From: Mesorhizobium sp.
GTDB taxonomy: Bacteria > Pseudomonadota > Alphaproteobacteria > Rhizobiales > Rhizobiaceae
Length of the DNA stretch: 64,000 bases
NCBI RefSeq assembly: GCF_024710845.1
Contig: NZ_JANJTZ010000042.1
Coordinates: 1 to 64,000 of the forward strand
Direction of reading: 5' to 3'
Shown here: positions 1 through 10,627 of the stretch, piece after piece
How positions within the stretch are numbered: the stretch's first letter is position 1
Layout of the letters: each line of letters opens with the position of its first letter
Made by a program: the position numbers and the translations under genes
Notes under the pieces: model-generated
Databases searched by the model: none
Seen by the model: the letters and a program-made list of their open reading frames with translations, nothing else
What the model was told of the DNA's origin: nothing

Positions 1-543
1 ATCGACCAGACCGGCGGCATCTCGATCGCCCAACTCATGGCGCGCGCCCGCCGCCTGAAGCGCCAGAAGGGGCTCGACGTCCTCTTCATCGACTATCTCC
101 AGCTCCTCTCCGGCTCGGCCAAGAACGGCCAGAACCGCGTCCAGGAGCTGACCGAGATCACGACCAGCCTGAAGGCGCTGGCGAAGGAGCTCAGCGTCCC
201 GATCATCGCGCTGTCGCAGCTCTCGCGTCAGGTCGAAAGCCGCGACGACAAGCGGCCGCAGTTGTCCGACCTTCGCGAATCCGGTTCGATCGAGCAGGAC
301 GCCGACGTGGTCATCTTCGTCTACCGCGAGGAATACTATCTGAAGAACAAGGAGCCGAAGCTCGGCACGCCCGAATACGTCCAGTGGGAAAACGCGATGA
401 ACGAGGCCCGCGGCAAGGCGGAAGTGATCATCGCCAAGCAGCGACACGGACCGACGGGCACCGTGTCTCTCGCCTTCCAGGGCGAATACACGAGGTTCTC
501 GGATCTGGCCGAGGAGCACCACCTGCCAGAGAGGTTCGAGTAG
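1..543 (+). CDS. dnaB: Replicative DNA helicase DnaB, C-terminal part (5' end outside window)
   Basis: The reading frame is open from base 1, so the gene starts upstream; 180 residues are visible. This is the RecA-like ATPase half of the hexameric helicase that unwinds DNA at the replication fork. The Walker B stretch FIDYLQLL is near visible residue 30. It is followed by the family's conserved run of [36 protein letters not shown] and the late AKQRHGPTG segment, which lines the nucleotide and DNA-binding loops. The Walker A lysine lies outside the window. alr begins a few bases after the stop, which is a common arrangement in rhizobia. Confidence 0.97.
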   Translation: MDQTGGISIAQLMARARRLKRQKGLDVLFIDYLQLLSGSAKNGQNRVQELTEITTSLKALAKELSVPIIALSQLSRQVESRDDKRPQLSDLRESGSIEQDADVVIFVYREEYYLKNKEPKLGTPEYVQWENAMNEARGKAEVIIAKQRHGPTGTVSLAFQGEYTRFSDLAEEHHLPERFE

Positions 544-545
544 AC

Positions 546-1712
546 GTGGCTCCCGACAGCCAGAACGTCGGCCCTGAGATGCGTTTTGCCGGCGCCAGCC
601 TGACGATCGACCTCGAGGCGCTGAAGGCGAACTACGCGGGCCTGGCACAGGTCTGCGCACCGTCGATCACGGCTGGGGTCGTCAAGGCCGACGCCTATGG
701 CCTGGGCATCGATCGCGTGGCGCCGGCGCTTGCCGATGCCGGCTGCACGCGATTCTTCGTGGCGCTGCCGGAGGAAGGCGCCGCTTTGCGACGGGCGGTG
801 CCCGACGCGACGATCTACGTGCTCAACGGGTTGTTCTCGGAAGAATCCGGCAGCCTCTACCTCGAAGACCGCCTGATCCCGGTGCTCAACTCGCCCGTCG
901 ATGTTCGTCTTTGGGAGACATTCTGCGGCGTGAGCGGTGACCGGTTGCCCTGCGCAATCAACGTCGACACCGGTATGAACCGTCTCGGCATGACGGTCGA
1001 GGAAGCGCTTGCCTTCGCCGAGGAGAACGCGTTGACGCAGGCGATCGACCCAGTGCTGGTAATGAGCCACCTCGCCTGCGCCGACGAGCAGACACATCCG
1101 ATGAACCGGCGGCAACTGGAATCGTTTCAGCAGGTTACGGCCGCTTTTCCAAGCATCGAATCAAGCCTCGTCAATTCGGCCGGCATCCTGCTCGGCGCGG
1201 AGTATCACGGCTCCGTCACGCGGCCCGGGATCGCCGTCTATGGCGGGGCGATCCTGCCCGGCACGGCGAACCCGATGCGGGTTGTGGTGACCGCCGAGGC
1301 GCGCGTGGCGCAGATCCGCCATGCGCGGGCGGGCGAGACGGTGAGCTACGGCGCGACGCAGACGCTCGCGCGCGACACGATCATCGCGGTGGCGGCCATA
1401 GGATACGCGGATGGCTATCCGCGCGCGGGATCGGCGACGGGCGTGGCGCTCAGGCAGACGAACCGCCCTGCCGGCCACGGCTCCATCCAGGGCCAGCGCG
1501 TGCCAATCCTCGGGCGGATCACCATGGACCTTACCATGTTCGACGTCACAGACCTCGGACCCAACATGGTTGCTAAGGGCGATTTCATCGAGCTGTTCGG
1601 TCCGAACCTGCCGATCGACGAGGCGGCGGCGGCGGCCGGAACCATCTCCTACGAACTTCTCACCTCGCTTGGCCGGCGCTACCACCGGCGGTATGTCGAG
1701 AGTGGGCGCTGA
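546..1712 (+). CDS. alr: Alanine racemase
   Basis: PLP enzyme that interconverts L- and D-alanine in the cytoplasm for peptidoglycan. The PLP lysine is in VVKADAYG (K47 from this start), in the TIM-barrel domain. The catalytic tyrosine of the beta domain is in VSYGAT (about Y268). Length is 388 aa, normal for the family. I chose the GTG at 546, two bases after the dnaB stop; an ATG at 579 is an equally possible start and would remove 11 residues. The frame stays open far upstream inside dnaB, but that part has no alr-like sequence. The stop overlaps the radA start as TGATG, so the two are probably translationally coupled. Confidence 0.95.
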   Translation: MAPDSQNVGPEMRFAGASLTIDLEALKANYAGLAQVCAPSITAGVVKADAYGLGIDRVAPALADAGCTRFFVALPEEGAALRRAVPDATIYVLNGLFSEESGSLYLEDRLIPVLNSPVDVRLWETFCGVSGDRLPCAINVDTGMNRLGMTVEEALAFAEENALTQAIDPVLVMSHLACADEQTHPMNRRQLESFQQVTAAFPSIESSLVNSAGILLGAEYHGSVTRPGIAVYGGAILPGTANPMRVVVTAEARVAQIRHARAGETVSYGATQTLARDTIIAVAAIGYADGYPRAGSATGVALRQTNRPAGHGSIQGQRVPILGRITMDLTMFDVTDLGPNMVAKGDFIELFGPNLPIDEAAAAAGTISYELLTSLGRRYHRRYVESGR

Positions 1713-3109
1713 TGGCCAGAACCCGGACCCAATTCATTTGCCAGAATTGCGGCGCGGCGCATCAGCGCTGGGCCGGCAAGTGCGATGCCTGCGGCGAATG
1801 GAACACGCTGGTCGAGGAAGGCACGGCGGGCGGCATTGGCTCGGGTCCGCAATCGCTGAAAAGCGCGCGCAAGGGCCGCGCCGTGGCGCTGACGAGCCTG
1901 TCCGGCGAGATCGAGGACGCGCCGCGCATCGTCTCGGGGATCGGCGAGCTCGACCGTGCGACCGGCGGCGGCTTCGTGCGCGGATCCGCGCTCCTGGTGG
2001 GCGGAGATCCGGGCATCGGCAAGTCGACGCTGCTGACCCAGGCGGCCGCCGCACTCGCGCGAAAAGGTCACCGCGTCGTCTATGTCTCGGGCGAAGAGGC
2101 GGTCGCGCAGATCAGGCTGCGCGCGCAAAGACTGGGCGCGGCGGATTCGTCGGTCGAACTCGCCGCCGAGACCAATGTCGAGGACATCCTGGCGACGCTC
2201 GCCGACGGCAAGCGGCCCGATCTCGTCATCCTCGATTCGATACAGACGCTGTGGACCGACCTCGCCGATTCGGCGCCCGGCACCGTCACGCAGGTGCGCG
2301 CCTCGGCGCAGGCGATGATCCGCTACGCGAAATCCACGGGTGCTGCGATCGTGCTGGTCGGCCACGTGACCAAGGACGGCCAGATCGCCGGACCGCGGGT
2401 GGTCGAGCATATGGTCGATGCCGTGCTCTATTTCGAGGGCGAAGGCGGCCATCATTACCGTATCCTCCGCACAATCAAGAACCGCTTCGGCCCGACCGAC
2501 GAGATCGGTGTGTTCGAGATGTCCGACAAGGGCTTGCGCGATGTGGCCAACCCGTCCGAGCTGTTCCTCGGTGAACGCAGCGGCAAGGCGCCGGGCGCCG
2601 CCGTTTTTGCTGGTATGGAGGGAACCCGCCCGGTGCTGGTTGAGATCCAGGCGCTGGTCGCCCCCTCGCCGCTCGGCACGCCGCGACGGTCGATCGTCGG
2701 CTGGGACGGACCGCGCCTGTCGATGGTGCTGGCCGTTCTCGAATCGCATTGCGGCGTCCGCTTCGCCACGCATGACGTTTACCTGAACGTCGCCGGCGGC
2801 TACCGCATCACCGAGCCGGCCGCTGACCTCGCGGTTGCCGCCGCGCTGGTTTCGTCCCTGACCGGACTTGCCCTTCCAGCCGATAGCGTCTATTTCGGCG
2901 AAATCAGCCTATCGGGAGCCATCAGGCCAGTGGCGCACGCGGCGCAGCGTCTCAAGGAAGCGGAAAAGCTCGGATTTCGGCAGGCGGTGATGCCCGCATC
3001 GTCGGGTGAGCTTGCGACCGCGACTTCGATACCGTCGTTCCAGCCCGAGCACCTTGCCGATCTCGTCGCGCGGATCGCAGGGTCGAAGCGCCGCAGCGAT
3101 GACGACTAA
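1712..3109 (+). CDS. radA: DNA repair protein RadA (Sms)
   Basis: RecA-like ATPase that helps process recombination intermediates and branch migration. Three parts are visible in order: an N-terminal zinc finger with C10, C13, C24 and C27; a RecA core with Walker A GGDPGIGKST (K104) and the RadA-specific KNRFG motif at 256-260; and a C-terminal Lon-protease-like domain. The length of 465 aa matches full-length RadA. It overlaps alr by one base and is followed 28 bases later by cvpA, so alr-radA-cvpA is probably one transcript. Confidence 0.97.
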   Translation: MARTRTQFICQNCGAAHQRWAGKCDACGEWNTLVEEGTAGGIGSGPQSLKSARKGRAVALTSLSGEIEDAPRIVSGIGELDRATGGGFVRGSALLVGGDPGIGKSTLLTQAAAALARKGHRVVYVSGEEAVAQIRLRAQRLGAADSSVELAAETNVEDILATLADGKRPDLVILDSIQTLWTDLADSAPGTVTQVRASAQAMIRYAKSTGAAIVLVGHVTKDGQIAGPRVVEHMVDAVLYFEGEGGHHYRILRTIKNRFGPTDEIGVFEMSDKGLRDVANPSELFLGERSGKAPGAAVFAGMEGTRPVLVEIQALVAPSPLGTPRRSIVGWDGPRLSMVLAVLESHCGVRFATHDVYLNVAGGYRITEPAADLAVAAALVSSLTGLALPADSVYFGEISLSGAIRPVAHAAQRLKEAEKLGFRQAVMPASSGELATATSIPSFQPEHLADLVARIAGSKRRSDDD

Positions 3110-3137
3110 CGTGGCGGCCTAGACAGCGGGAGACACA

Positions 3138-3728
3138 ATGCCGATCACATTGCTGGACGGAATTCTCGTCGGCTTCACCCTCGTCTCCGCCATGCTGGCG
3201 ATGGTCCGCGGGCTGTCGCGCGAAGTCCTCTCGATCGCGTCCTGGGCCGCGGCCGCGGCGGCTGCCTTCTTCTTCTACCCCATGGTGCTGCCCTATGTGA
3301 CGCCCTATGTGGATCACAAGCAGCTGGCGCTTGCCGTGTCGGCGGGCATCGTCTTCTTCGTCGCGCTGATCGTGGTGACGGTGATTACGATGAAGATCGC
3401 GGATTTCATCATCGACAGCCGGGTCGGCGCGCTCGATCGGACGCTCGGCTTCCTCTATGGCGCGGCGCGCGGCGTGCTTGTTGTTGCCGTCGGCCTGCTT
3501 TTCTTCAACTGGCTTGTCGGCACCAATCAACCCGCATGGGTGGCGAATGCGAAGTCCCGACCGCTGCTGGAGACGATCGGCCAGCGTTTGCAGGCGCTGC
3601 TGCCGGATGATCCGGAGAAGTCGATCCTGAGCAAGCTGCCGATCGGGTCGAGCGACGATGCGCCCCCTGCGGGCGGCGACACACAGGCCGAACCGGCACC
3701 GGATGCCGAAGGCGACACGAACAACTGA
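3138..3728 (+). CDS. cvpA: CvpA family membrane protein
   Basis: Small inner-membrane protein of 196 aa with about four hydrophobic segments in its first 130 residues, then an acidic, Pro/Asp-rich cytoplasmic-type tail. It matches the CvpA family: short N-terminal helix, then a VRGLSREVLSI-type loop and FGAARG-like region (here FLYGAARG). CvpA was named for colicin V production in E. coli, but its general role is unclear; cell-envelope roles have been proposed. Its position directly before purF is the classic arrangement. The start ATG has an AGCGGGAGA ribosome site upstream. Confidence 0.9.
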   Translation: MPITLLDGILVGFTLVSAMLAMVRGLSREVLSIASWAAAAAAAFFFYPMVLPYVTPYVDHKQLALAVSAGIVFFVALIVVTVITMKIADFIIDSRVGALDRTLGFLYGAARGVLVVAVGLLFFNWLVGTNQPAWVANAKSRPLLETIGQRLQALLPDDPEKSILSKLPIGSSDDAPPAGGDTQAEPAPDAEGDTNN

Positions 3729-3734
3729 CTCCAT

Positions 3735-3755
3735 CCCCGCGGTCTCCCCGCGGGG
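3735..3755 (+). terminator. Hairpin between cvpA and purF
   Basis: A perfect 8-bp inverted repeat, CCCCGCGG ... CCGCGGGG, with a 5-nt loop lies 6 bases after the cvpA stop and is followed by TGTTT. It ends about 22 bases before the purF start. The shape fits a weak intrinsic terminator or an attenuating or RNA-processing hairpin that could lower purF expression relative to cvpA. The T run is short, so full termination is uncertain. Confidence 0.5.
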
Positions 3756-3777
3756 TGTTTCCCTGAGGAGCACGACA

Positions 3778-5244
<1,467 letters not shown>

Positions 5245-5258
5245 GGCCGGATCACAAC

Positions 5259-6005
5259 ATGACCGAAAACCCCGACCTCTCCGGGCGCGTCGCGCTCGTC
5301 ACCGGCGCATCGCGCGGCATCGGCTATCACCTGGCGAAGCAGCTGGCGGCGGCGGGCGCGCATGTGATCGCTGTTGCACGGACCGTCGGCGGGCTGGAGG
5401 AACTGGACGACGAGATCAAAGCCGGCGGCGGGTCGGCAACGCTGGTGCCTCTCGACCTGACCGACATGGCCGGCATCGACCGGCTCGGCGGCTCGATCCA
5501 CGAGCGCTGGGGCAAGCTCGACATCCTCGTGGCCAATGCCGGCGTGCTCGGCGTCATTGCGCCGATCGGCCATGTCGAGGCGAAGGTGTTCGACAAGGTC
5601 ATGGCGGTAAACGTTACCGGCACATGGCGGCTGATCCGCTCGGTCGACCCGCTGCTGCGCCTGTCGGACGCGGGCCGCGCCATCGTCATGTCGTCCGGGG
5701 CAGCACACTCCGCCCGCGCGTTCTGGGCGCCCTATGCGGCATCCAAAGCCGCCGTCGAAGCGCTGGCGCGCTCCTGGGCCGACGAGACGAAGAATATGGC
5801 GCTCAGGGTCAACATCGTCGACCCCGGCGCCACCCGAACCGCGATGCGCGCACAGGCGATGCCGGGGGAGAACCCGGACACCCTGCCCCTGCCGGCCGAT
5901 GTGGCAGCGAGCATGCTGCGCCTCGCTTCTCCGTCGCTGACTTATACGGGACGCATCTGGAACGTCCGCAAGGGCAGCTGGACGGATTACCGGCTACCGG
6001 AATAG
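5259..6005 (+). CDS. SDR family oxidoreductase
   Basis: Classical short-chain dehydrogenase/reductase of 248 aa. It has the NAD(P)-binding TGASRGIG motif at residues 15-22, NAG at 93-95, a catalytic serine at about 146 and the YxxxK pair Y159/K163. The substrate cannot be told from the sequence. It starts 14 bases after purF and is probably co-transcribed with it; this SDR next to purF is a recurring arrangement in rhizobia as I recall it. It should not be confused with the non-canonical SDR at 39659-40471. Confidence 0.88.
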   Translation: MTENPDLSGRVALVTGASRGIGYHLAKQLAAAGAHVIAVARTVGGLEELDDEIKAGGGSATLVPLDLTDMAGIDRLGGSIHERWGKLDILVANAGVLGVIAPIGHVEAKVFDKVMAVNVTGTWRLIRSVDPLLRLSDAGRAIVMSSGAAHSARAFWAPYAASKAAVEALARSWADETKNMALRVNIVDPGATRTAMRAQAMPGENPDTLPLPADVAASMLRLASPSLTYTGRIWNVRKGSWTDYRLPE

Positions 6006-6011
6006 AGCAAC

Positions 6012-6665
6012 ATGAGCGCAGTCTCGGTTTCGCTTGTCGAATTCTTGCAGACTGGGCGCTTCGGTCCGTTGCTCAATAGCATGACGCAGGCCAACGTAGA
6101 GGACCTGCTTGGACCGCCAGACGGACACGACGAGCACCCGGACAGCCGGAACGATCGAGGCCAGTCCAGCTACTGGATGTATGGCGACGTTCTTGAAGTG
6201 AGCTTTCGCCGGGACCCGCCGTACTACATGAATTGGTTCCAGCTCGAACATTTGCAGTCCGGGTCCGCGCTGAGCGCAGACTTCGGGGGCCGGCTTTCGC
6301 TCGAGCTAGACGGACTGACGTGGAGAACTCCGCCATCGGGTTTCATCGGACGGCTCGGTTCTGGAAACGCCGAGGTCCAGTTCGAGCTGGCGATGGGGCA
6401 CATCTCCTTCCGCCTGTTTTTCGGCGACGATGTCGAAATGTTCTTTGTATCATCCGACCCGGCCATTCTGCAGGGCGAACTGACAGGCGCTCGACACAGT
6501 CTGGCCAGAACATTGCGCAACATCGAGAGTCACAGTCTGGTGGAGTGTATCTACTCGTTTCCTCAACCCTATGGACGCGAAGAGCGACTTCGGATGAGAA
6601 CAGTCCATGGAGCATCCACGACGTGGATGACCGGGAACGAATATCTCGCGCTGATTTCCGAATGA
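6012..6665 (+). CDS. Protein of unknown function
   Basis: 217-aa soluble protein with no signal peptide or membrane segment. It begins with a pattern FLQTGRFGPLLNSMTQANVEDLLGPPD. I recall this style (helix, then a GMT-like turn, then LLGxPD) from a loose family of small proteins of unknown role, some of them near toxin or immunity genes. Codon use looks less GC-rich at third positions than purF or alr, which hints at later acquisition. It starts 6 bases after the SDR stop, so it may ride on the purF transcript. No function can be assigned. Confidence 0.75.
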   Translation: MSAVSVSLVEFLQTGRFGPLLNSMTQANVEDLLGPPDGHDEHPDSRNDRGQSSYWMYGDVLEVSFRRDPPYYMNWFQLEHLQSGSALSADFGGRLSLELDGLTWRTPPSGFIGRLGSGNAEVQFELAMGHISFRLFFGDDVEMFFVSSDPAILQGELTGARHSLARTLRNIESHSLVECIYSFPQPYGREERLRMRTVHGASTTWMTGNEYLALISE

Positions 6666-6677
6666 AGGAGCCCCGAC

Positions 6678-6938
6678 ATGCCCGCCGCCGCCGTCTACAT
6701 CTGGTATCTGGTCGTCGCCGGTCCTGGCGGCGGCATGGCCGTGATGCCGAGCGCCTTTGACACGCGCGACGAATGCGTCGCGGCGATCGCCGAATACAAG
6801 AAGACGCCGACGGATCCGGGTTGGTCGCTGCAATGCGTCCCGACCGCTTCCTCCTTCATGGAAGGCGAGACTTACGACGACTACCCGACGCCCGCCGGCC
6901 CCGGCGTCGAGCCGCCGCCGCAGAAGGAGCAGCGGTAG
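6678..6938 (+). CDS. Small protein of unknown function
   Basis: 86-aa protein with an AAGGAG ribosome site before the ATG. It has a short hydrophobic start (VYIWYLVVAGPGGG), two cysteines about 29 residues apart (ECVAAIAEYK and LQCVP) that could form a disulfide, and a Pro/Glu-rich tail. It resembles short proteins of the WYLVV...C...C type seen in many alphaproteobacteria, whose role is unknown to me. Its stop codon directly abuts that of the convergent phosphatase-like gene. Confidence 0.7.
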   Translation: MPAAAVYIWYLVVAGPGGGMAVMPSAFDTRDECVAAIAEYKKTPTDPGWSLQCVPTASSFMEGETYDDYPTPAGPGVEPPPQKEQR

Positions 6939-7262
6939 TCAGCGCAGGAACGGGCCGGCCTTGGCTTCAAGCAGGCGCACCAAGGCAGGGTCCATGAAGT
7001 CGTAGTCATCAGGAATCTCGAGGCAGACAACGCGCTTGCCGCCGAGGTGGGCCTTGAAACGCTGCGACAACTTGTTCCTGTGCGCCTTCTCCATGACGAA
7101 GATCACGTCGGCCCAGCGCAATTGCTCGGGCGAGAGCACTGTCGTAGCGTCATTCGAGAGGCCGGCGGAATCCGTTTCGACCCCCGGCCATTGCGAAAAC
7201 ACCTGCTCGGCCGTCGGGCTTCGGAGCCGATTGGCCGAACAGATGAACAGTGCTCGCTTCAA
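6939..7262 (-). CDS. Low-molecular-weight protein tyrosine phosphatase-like protein
   Basis: 107-aa protein that starts with the P-loop of LMW phosphatases: C8-S-A-N-R-L-R14-S15, which is C(x)5R(S). The rest is shorter than a standard LMW-PTP (about 150 aa) but keeps the SAG strand (TDSAG) and a late MDPALV stretch that could carry the general-acid aspartate. It belongs to a short subfamily; activity on phosphotyrosine is inferred only. It lies 7 bases downstream of ridA and is probably in the same operon. Confidence 0.82.
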   Translation of the reverse strand: MKRALFICSANRLRSPTAEQVFSQWPGVETDSAGLSNDATTVLSPEQLRWADVIFVMEKAHRNKLSQRFKAHLGGKRVVCLEIPDDYDFMDPALVRLLEAKAGPFLR

Positions 7263-7269
7263 GGGGTCC

Positions 7270-7614
7270 TCAAACCGCCGCGACGACGATGATTTCGACG
7301 CGGTAGTCGGGGGTTGCGAGCGGGGCGCCGCCTGTGGCGCGCGCCGGCAGGTTGGCCTTGTCGACCCAGCTATCCCACACCGCGTTCATCTCGGCGAAGT
7401 CGCGCATGTCGTCGAGCCAGATCTGCGCCGTGAGGATCTTAGACTTGTCAGATCCGGCGAGCGCCAGCAGCCTGTCGATCTCGGCGAGGATGGCGGTCGT
7501 CTGCTCGGTCACGCTCTTGCCCGGCGCGCCGACCTGACCTGCCAGATAGACCTTGTCGCCATGGACGACAGCCTGGCTCATGCGTGTTCCGGGTTCGATG
7601 CGGCGGATGGTCAT
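7270..7614 (-). CDS. RidA family protein (YjgF/YER057c/UK114)
   Basis: 114-aa protein of the RidA family, trimeric enzymes that hydrolyse reactive enamine/imine intermediates released by PLP enzymes. The N-terminal MSQAVVHGDKVYLAGQVG strand-turn, the central LAGSDKSKILTAQIWL and the PAR turn, which holds the arginine that binds the imino acid carboxylate in true RidA, are all present. The last part (TPDYRVEIIVVAAV) fits the C-terminal strand. It is of the more divergent RidA subgroups, so deaminase activity is likely but not certain. Confidence 0.88.
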   Translation of the reverse strand: MTIRRIEPGTRMSQAVVHGDKVYLAGQVGAPGKSVTEQTTAILAEIDRLLALAGSDKSKILTAQIWLDDMRDFAEMNAVWDSWVDKANLPARATGGAPLATPDYRVEIIVVAAV

Positions 7615-7672
7615 GTCAGTCTCCGTTGAATGGTGGCGCGCTTATCCAACAGCCCGGCTTTCCCCGCAAGGG

Positions 7673-9448
7673 TCAGTTCACCGGCCAGACTACGAGCAGC
7701 AATGGCACGGCGATGAGCACGACCAGGATCGAGAGCGGCAGTCCGAGGCGCGGGTAGTCGGAGAACCGGTAGCCGCCGGGACCCATCACCAGCGTGTTGC
7801 ACTGATGGCCGATCGGGGTCAGGAAATCGCAGCCGGCACCGATCGCCACTGCCATGAGGAAGGCTTCGGGTCGGTAGCCCAGACCGGTCGCGAAGCCCGC
7901 CGCGATCGGCGCCATGACGAGAACGGTGGCCGCGTTGTTGAGGAAGGGCGTCACCGCCATGGCGGCGACCAGGATGAGGCCGAGCGCGCCCCACGAAGGC
8001 ATTGTCTGGGCCACCCCGGCCAGTTGGGCCGCGGCCATATCGGTGAGACCGGTGGCGCGCAGCGTGTCGGAGACGGGGATGAGTGCCGCGAGCATGACGA
8101 GGATCGGCCCATCGATCGCGACATAGACCTCGCGCACCGGCACCGCCTTGAACAGTACCATCGCCACGGCGGCGGCGAAGAAGGCCACCGGCACGGGCAC
8201 CAAGGACAGCGCCGTCGCGCCCATCGCGGCGAGCAGAATGACAACCGGAACCAGGCCGCGCTGCACGCTACCGAGCTTGATCGGGCGCTCGGCCAGCGGA
8301 AGGCAGCCGAGCTCGCGCAGGATTTCCGGCAGACGGTCCCTGTCTCCCTGCAACACGATCACGTCGCCCATGCGCAGCACCGCCTCGCTGAGCCGTTCGG
8401 TGATCCTCTCGCCCTTTCGACTGACGGCAAGCAGGTTGACGTTGAAGCGGTCGTGCAGCTCGAGCCTCTGCGCCGAGAGGCCGACAAGGAACGAGCTGTC
8501 GCCGATCACGGCCTCGACGGCACCGATTTCCGACATGCTCCTCGTACGCTTCTCGCGGCGGTCATTGCTGAGCTTCAGCCGACCGCGTGTCGTCAGCTTG
8601 TCGAGTGCCTCGGGATCTCCTTCGAGAAGCAGGATATCGCCCGCCTTCAGGATCGCGTCCGGCAGCGGGGTGACGCGCTGGCCGCGGCTGCGGATGATGG
8701 AGGTGACCATCGCATTGCCGTCGGAGAGCTTGAGAAGGTCGGCGACCGTCTTGCCCAGCATGGTCGAATCCGCAGCGACGCGCGCCTCGGAAACGTAGTT
8801 CTTGATGTCGATCGCCTCGTGGAGGGAGGCGGTTTCGCGCGTGCGGGACGGCAACAGCCAGTAGAACAGCGCCAGGAAGACGAGCCCGACCAGCGCCAGG
8901 GCGGCGCCGACCGGGGTGAAGTCGAACATACCGAAGGGTTTGCCGCCGATTTCGAGCCGCATGCGCGAGACGATGATGTTGGGCGAGGTTCCAATGAGGG
9001 TCATCAGGCCGCCGAGCAGCGATCCGAAGGCCATCGGCATCAGGAACACCGACGGAGACACGTTGGAGCGCCGCGCAAACTGAAAGGCGATCGGCATCAT
9101 GATCGCCAGCGCGCCGATGTTCTTGACGAAGGCCGAAAGCACCGTAACGACCGCCACCAGCAGGATGAGCTGGCTGCGCACATGCGTCACCGCAGGCGCG
9201 AAGCGCTGGATCGCCACCTCCATGATGCCAGAGCGGGCAACGGCGGCGCTCACCAGCAAGGCCGAGCCGACGATAATGACGATGTCGTCGCTGAAGCCCG
9301 AGAAGGCTTTGTCGTAAGGCACGATGCCGGTGAGAACCGCGGCGAGCAGCGCACAGGCGGCGACGATATCGTAGCGGAACCGTCCCCACACGAACGCCGC
9401 CATCATCAGCACGACGACGCTGAGAGCCAGCATCTGGTCGGTGGTCAT
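7673..9448 (-). CDS. SLC13-type permease with two TrkA-C domains
   Basis: 591-aa inner-membrane transporter of the divalent anion:Na+ symporter (SLC13/CitT-like) family. Membrane helices cover roughly residues 1-190 and 390-591, with the signature TLIGTSPNIIVS near 150 and a second hairpin loop TPIGHQCNTLVMGPGG near the end. Two TrkA-C (RCK-C) regulatory domains lie between them at about 205-370. I chose the ATG at 9448 because a GAGGGAA ribosome site precedes it; the frame extends 38 codons further without family sequence. The substrate (dicarboxylate, sulfate or similar) is unknown. The gene is divergent from the DMT transporter. Confidence 0.9.
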   Translation of the reverse strand: MTTDQMLALSVVVLMMAAFVWGRFRYDIVAACALLAAVLTGIVPYDKAFSGFSDDIVIIVGSALLVSAAVARSGIMEVAIQRFAPAVTHVRSQLILLVAVVTVLSAFVKNIGALAIMMPIAFQFARRSNVSPSVFLMPMAFGSLLGGLMTLIGTSPNIIVSRMRLEIGGKPFGMFDFTPVGAALALVGLVFLALFYWLLPSRTRETASLHEAIDIKNYVSEARVAADSTMLGKTVADLLKLSDGNAMVTSIIRSRGQRVTPLPDAILKAGDILLLEGDPEALDKLTTRGRLKLSNDRREKRTRSMSEIGAVEAVIGDSSFLVGLSAQRLELHDRFNVNLLAVSRKGERITERLSEAVLRMGDVIVLQGDRDRLPEILRELGCLPLAERPIKLGSVQRGLVPVVILLAAMGATALSLVPVPVAFFAAAVAMVLFKAVPVREVYVAIDGPILVMLAALIPVSDTLRATGLTDMAAAQLAGVAQTMPSWGALGLILVAAMAVTPFLNNAATVLVMAPIAAGFATGLGYRPEAFLMAVAIGAGCDFLTPIGHQCNTLVMGPGGYRFSDYPRLGLPLSILVVLIAVPLLLVVWPVN

Positions 9449-9618
9449 ACTCAGTTCCCTCACCCACCGAAACGCGCTGGCCGCAAGTTCGTTTCGTGGA
9501 TCTGTCCGGCTGTCGCTGGCCTCACGCGGCGGCCCTGCTTGGGCGTATCGCATTCTCCGCACGTCGGCTACCGCTTCGCAACACCTCGTGTCCTGCCAGC
9601 GCGGTGTCTGGACCTTTC

Positions 9619-10518
9619 ATGCCCACGAAACTTGTCAACGATCCTCGCGCCCGGGTCCTCGGCGGCATCGCGCTGACGAGCCTCGCCTATCTGCTGTTCA
9701 GCTTCCACGATGCGGTGATCAAGCTGATCGTTGTCTCCTTCTCGGTCTGGCAGATCCTGTTCTTCCGCAGCCTGACGATTCTCGCCGGCTGCCTGATCTT
9801 CGGCGGCGGAACGCTTCTGCGAGAGACTCTGTCATCGCGAGTGATCAGGCCGATGTTCCTGCGCTCGTTCCTGATCCTGTCGGCCTGGCTCGCCTACTAC
9901 ACCGCCGCCAAGGACCTACAGCTCGCGGAGCTGACGACGATCTACTTCGCCGCGCCGGTGATCGTGACTGTGCTGGCAATCGCCATGCTGGGCGAGAAGG
10001 TCTCGCTGATGCAGTGGGTGGCAGTGCTCACCGGCTTCGTCGGTGTCTTCATCGCCTGCGATCCCGCCAATCTGGGCCTGTCCCTGCCGGTTCTCCTGGT
10101 ACTCTTCGCGGCTTTCGCCTGGGGCCTTTCGATCGTGCTTTTGCGGAAGATCGCGATGCGTGAGAAGACGACAGTCCAGATGATGCTCAACAACGGCTTC
10201 TTCCTGGTCACGGCGGGCATCCCGATGGCCTTCGTCTGGCAGACACCTGATTTGCCGGGCGCTCTGATGCTGGCCGGCGCGGGCGTGATCGGCGGCGGAG
10301 CACAGTTCTGCCTGTTCGAAGGCATGAAGCGCGCGCCGGCCTCGGTCATCGCGCCGTTCGAATACACCTCGCTGGTCTGGGCCTTCGTGCTCGGTTACAT
10401 GATCTGGGGCGATGTGCCGCGGGACGAAGTGTTCGTCGGCGCGGCGCTCATCTTCGCGGCCGGCGCGCTGATCATCGTCACCCAGCACCTACGGCACACT
10501 CCGCAAACGGCGGATTGA
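9619..10518 (+). CDS. DMT superfamily (EamA) transporter
   Basis: 299-aa protein with ten predicted membrane helices in two EamA repeats (about residues 10-140 and 155-290). Each repeat ends with the typical ITQHL/FIACDP-type helix boundary. Such proteins export small metabolites; the substrate is unknown. The start ATG at 9619 gives MPTKLVND; an open frame upstream has no membrane-protein character and overlaps the promoter region shared with the divergent permease. Confidence 0.87.
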   Translation: MPTKLVNDPRARVLGGIALTSLAYLLFSFHDAVIKLIVVSFSVWQILFFRSLTILAGCLIFGGGTLLRETLSSRVIRPMFLRSFLILSAWLAYYTAAKDLQLAELTTIYFAAPVIVTVLAIAMLGEKVSLMQWVAVLTGFVGVFIACDPANLGLSLPVLLVLFAAFAWGLSIVLLRKIAMREKTTVQMMLNNGFFLVTAGIPMAFVWQTPDLPGALMLAGAGVIGGGAQFCLFEGMKRAPASVIAPFEYTSLVWAFVLGYMIWGDVPRDEVFVGAALIFAAGALIIVTQHLRHTPQTAD

Positions 10519-10627
10519 CGCTCACGCCCAGCACGTTACCCTCTGTGACGGTCTTGGGCTCGATTGAAATTCGCTCCAACGGTGCGGCATCCGCTCGCCG
10601 CGGCCAGATTGATGCTTGGAGGACGGC

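Noticed and set aside
384-545. Upstream extension of alr inside dnaB
   Set aside because: The frame is open, but the translation has no alanine racemase sequence and overlaps the conserved dnaB end; the GTG at 546 or ATG at 579 is better.
7553-9676. Very long + strand open frame opposite the SLC13 permease
   Set aside because: Rich in His, Arg and Gln with no motif; it is the usual antisense shadow of a high-GC gene with the permease clearly coding on the other strand.
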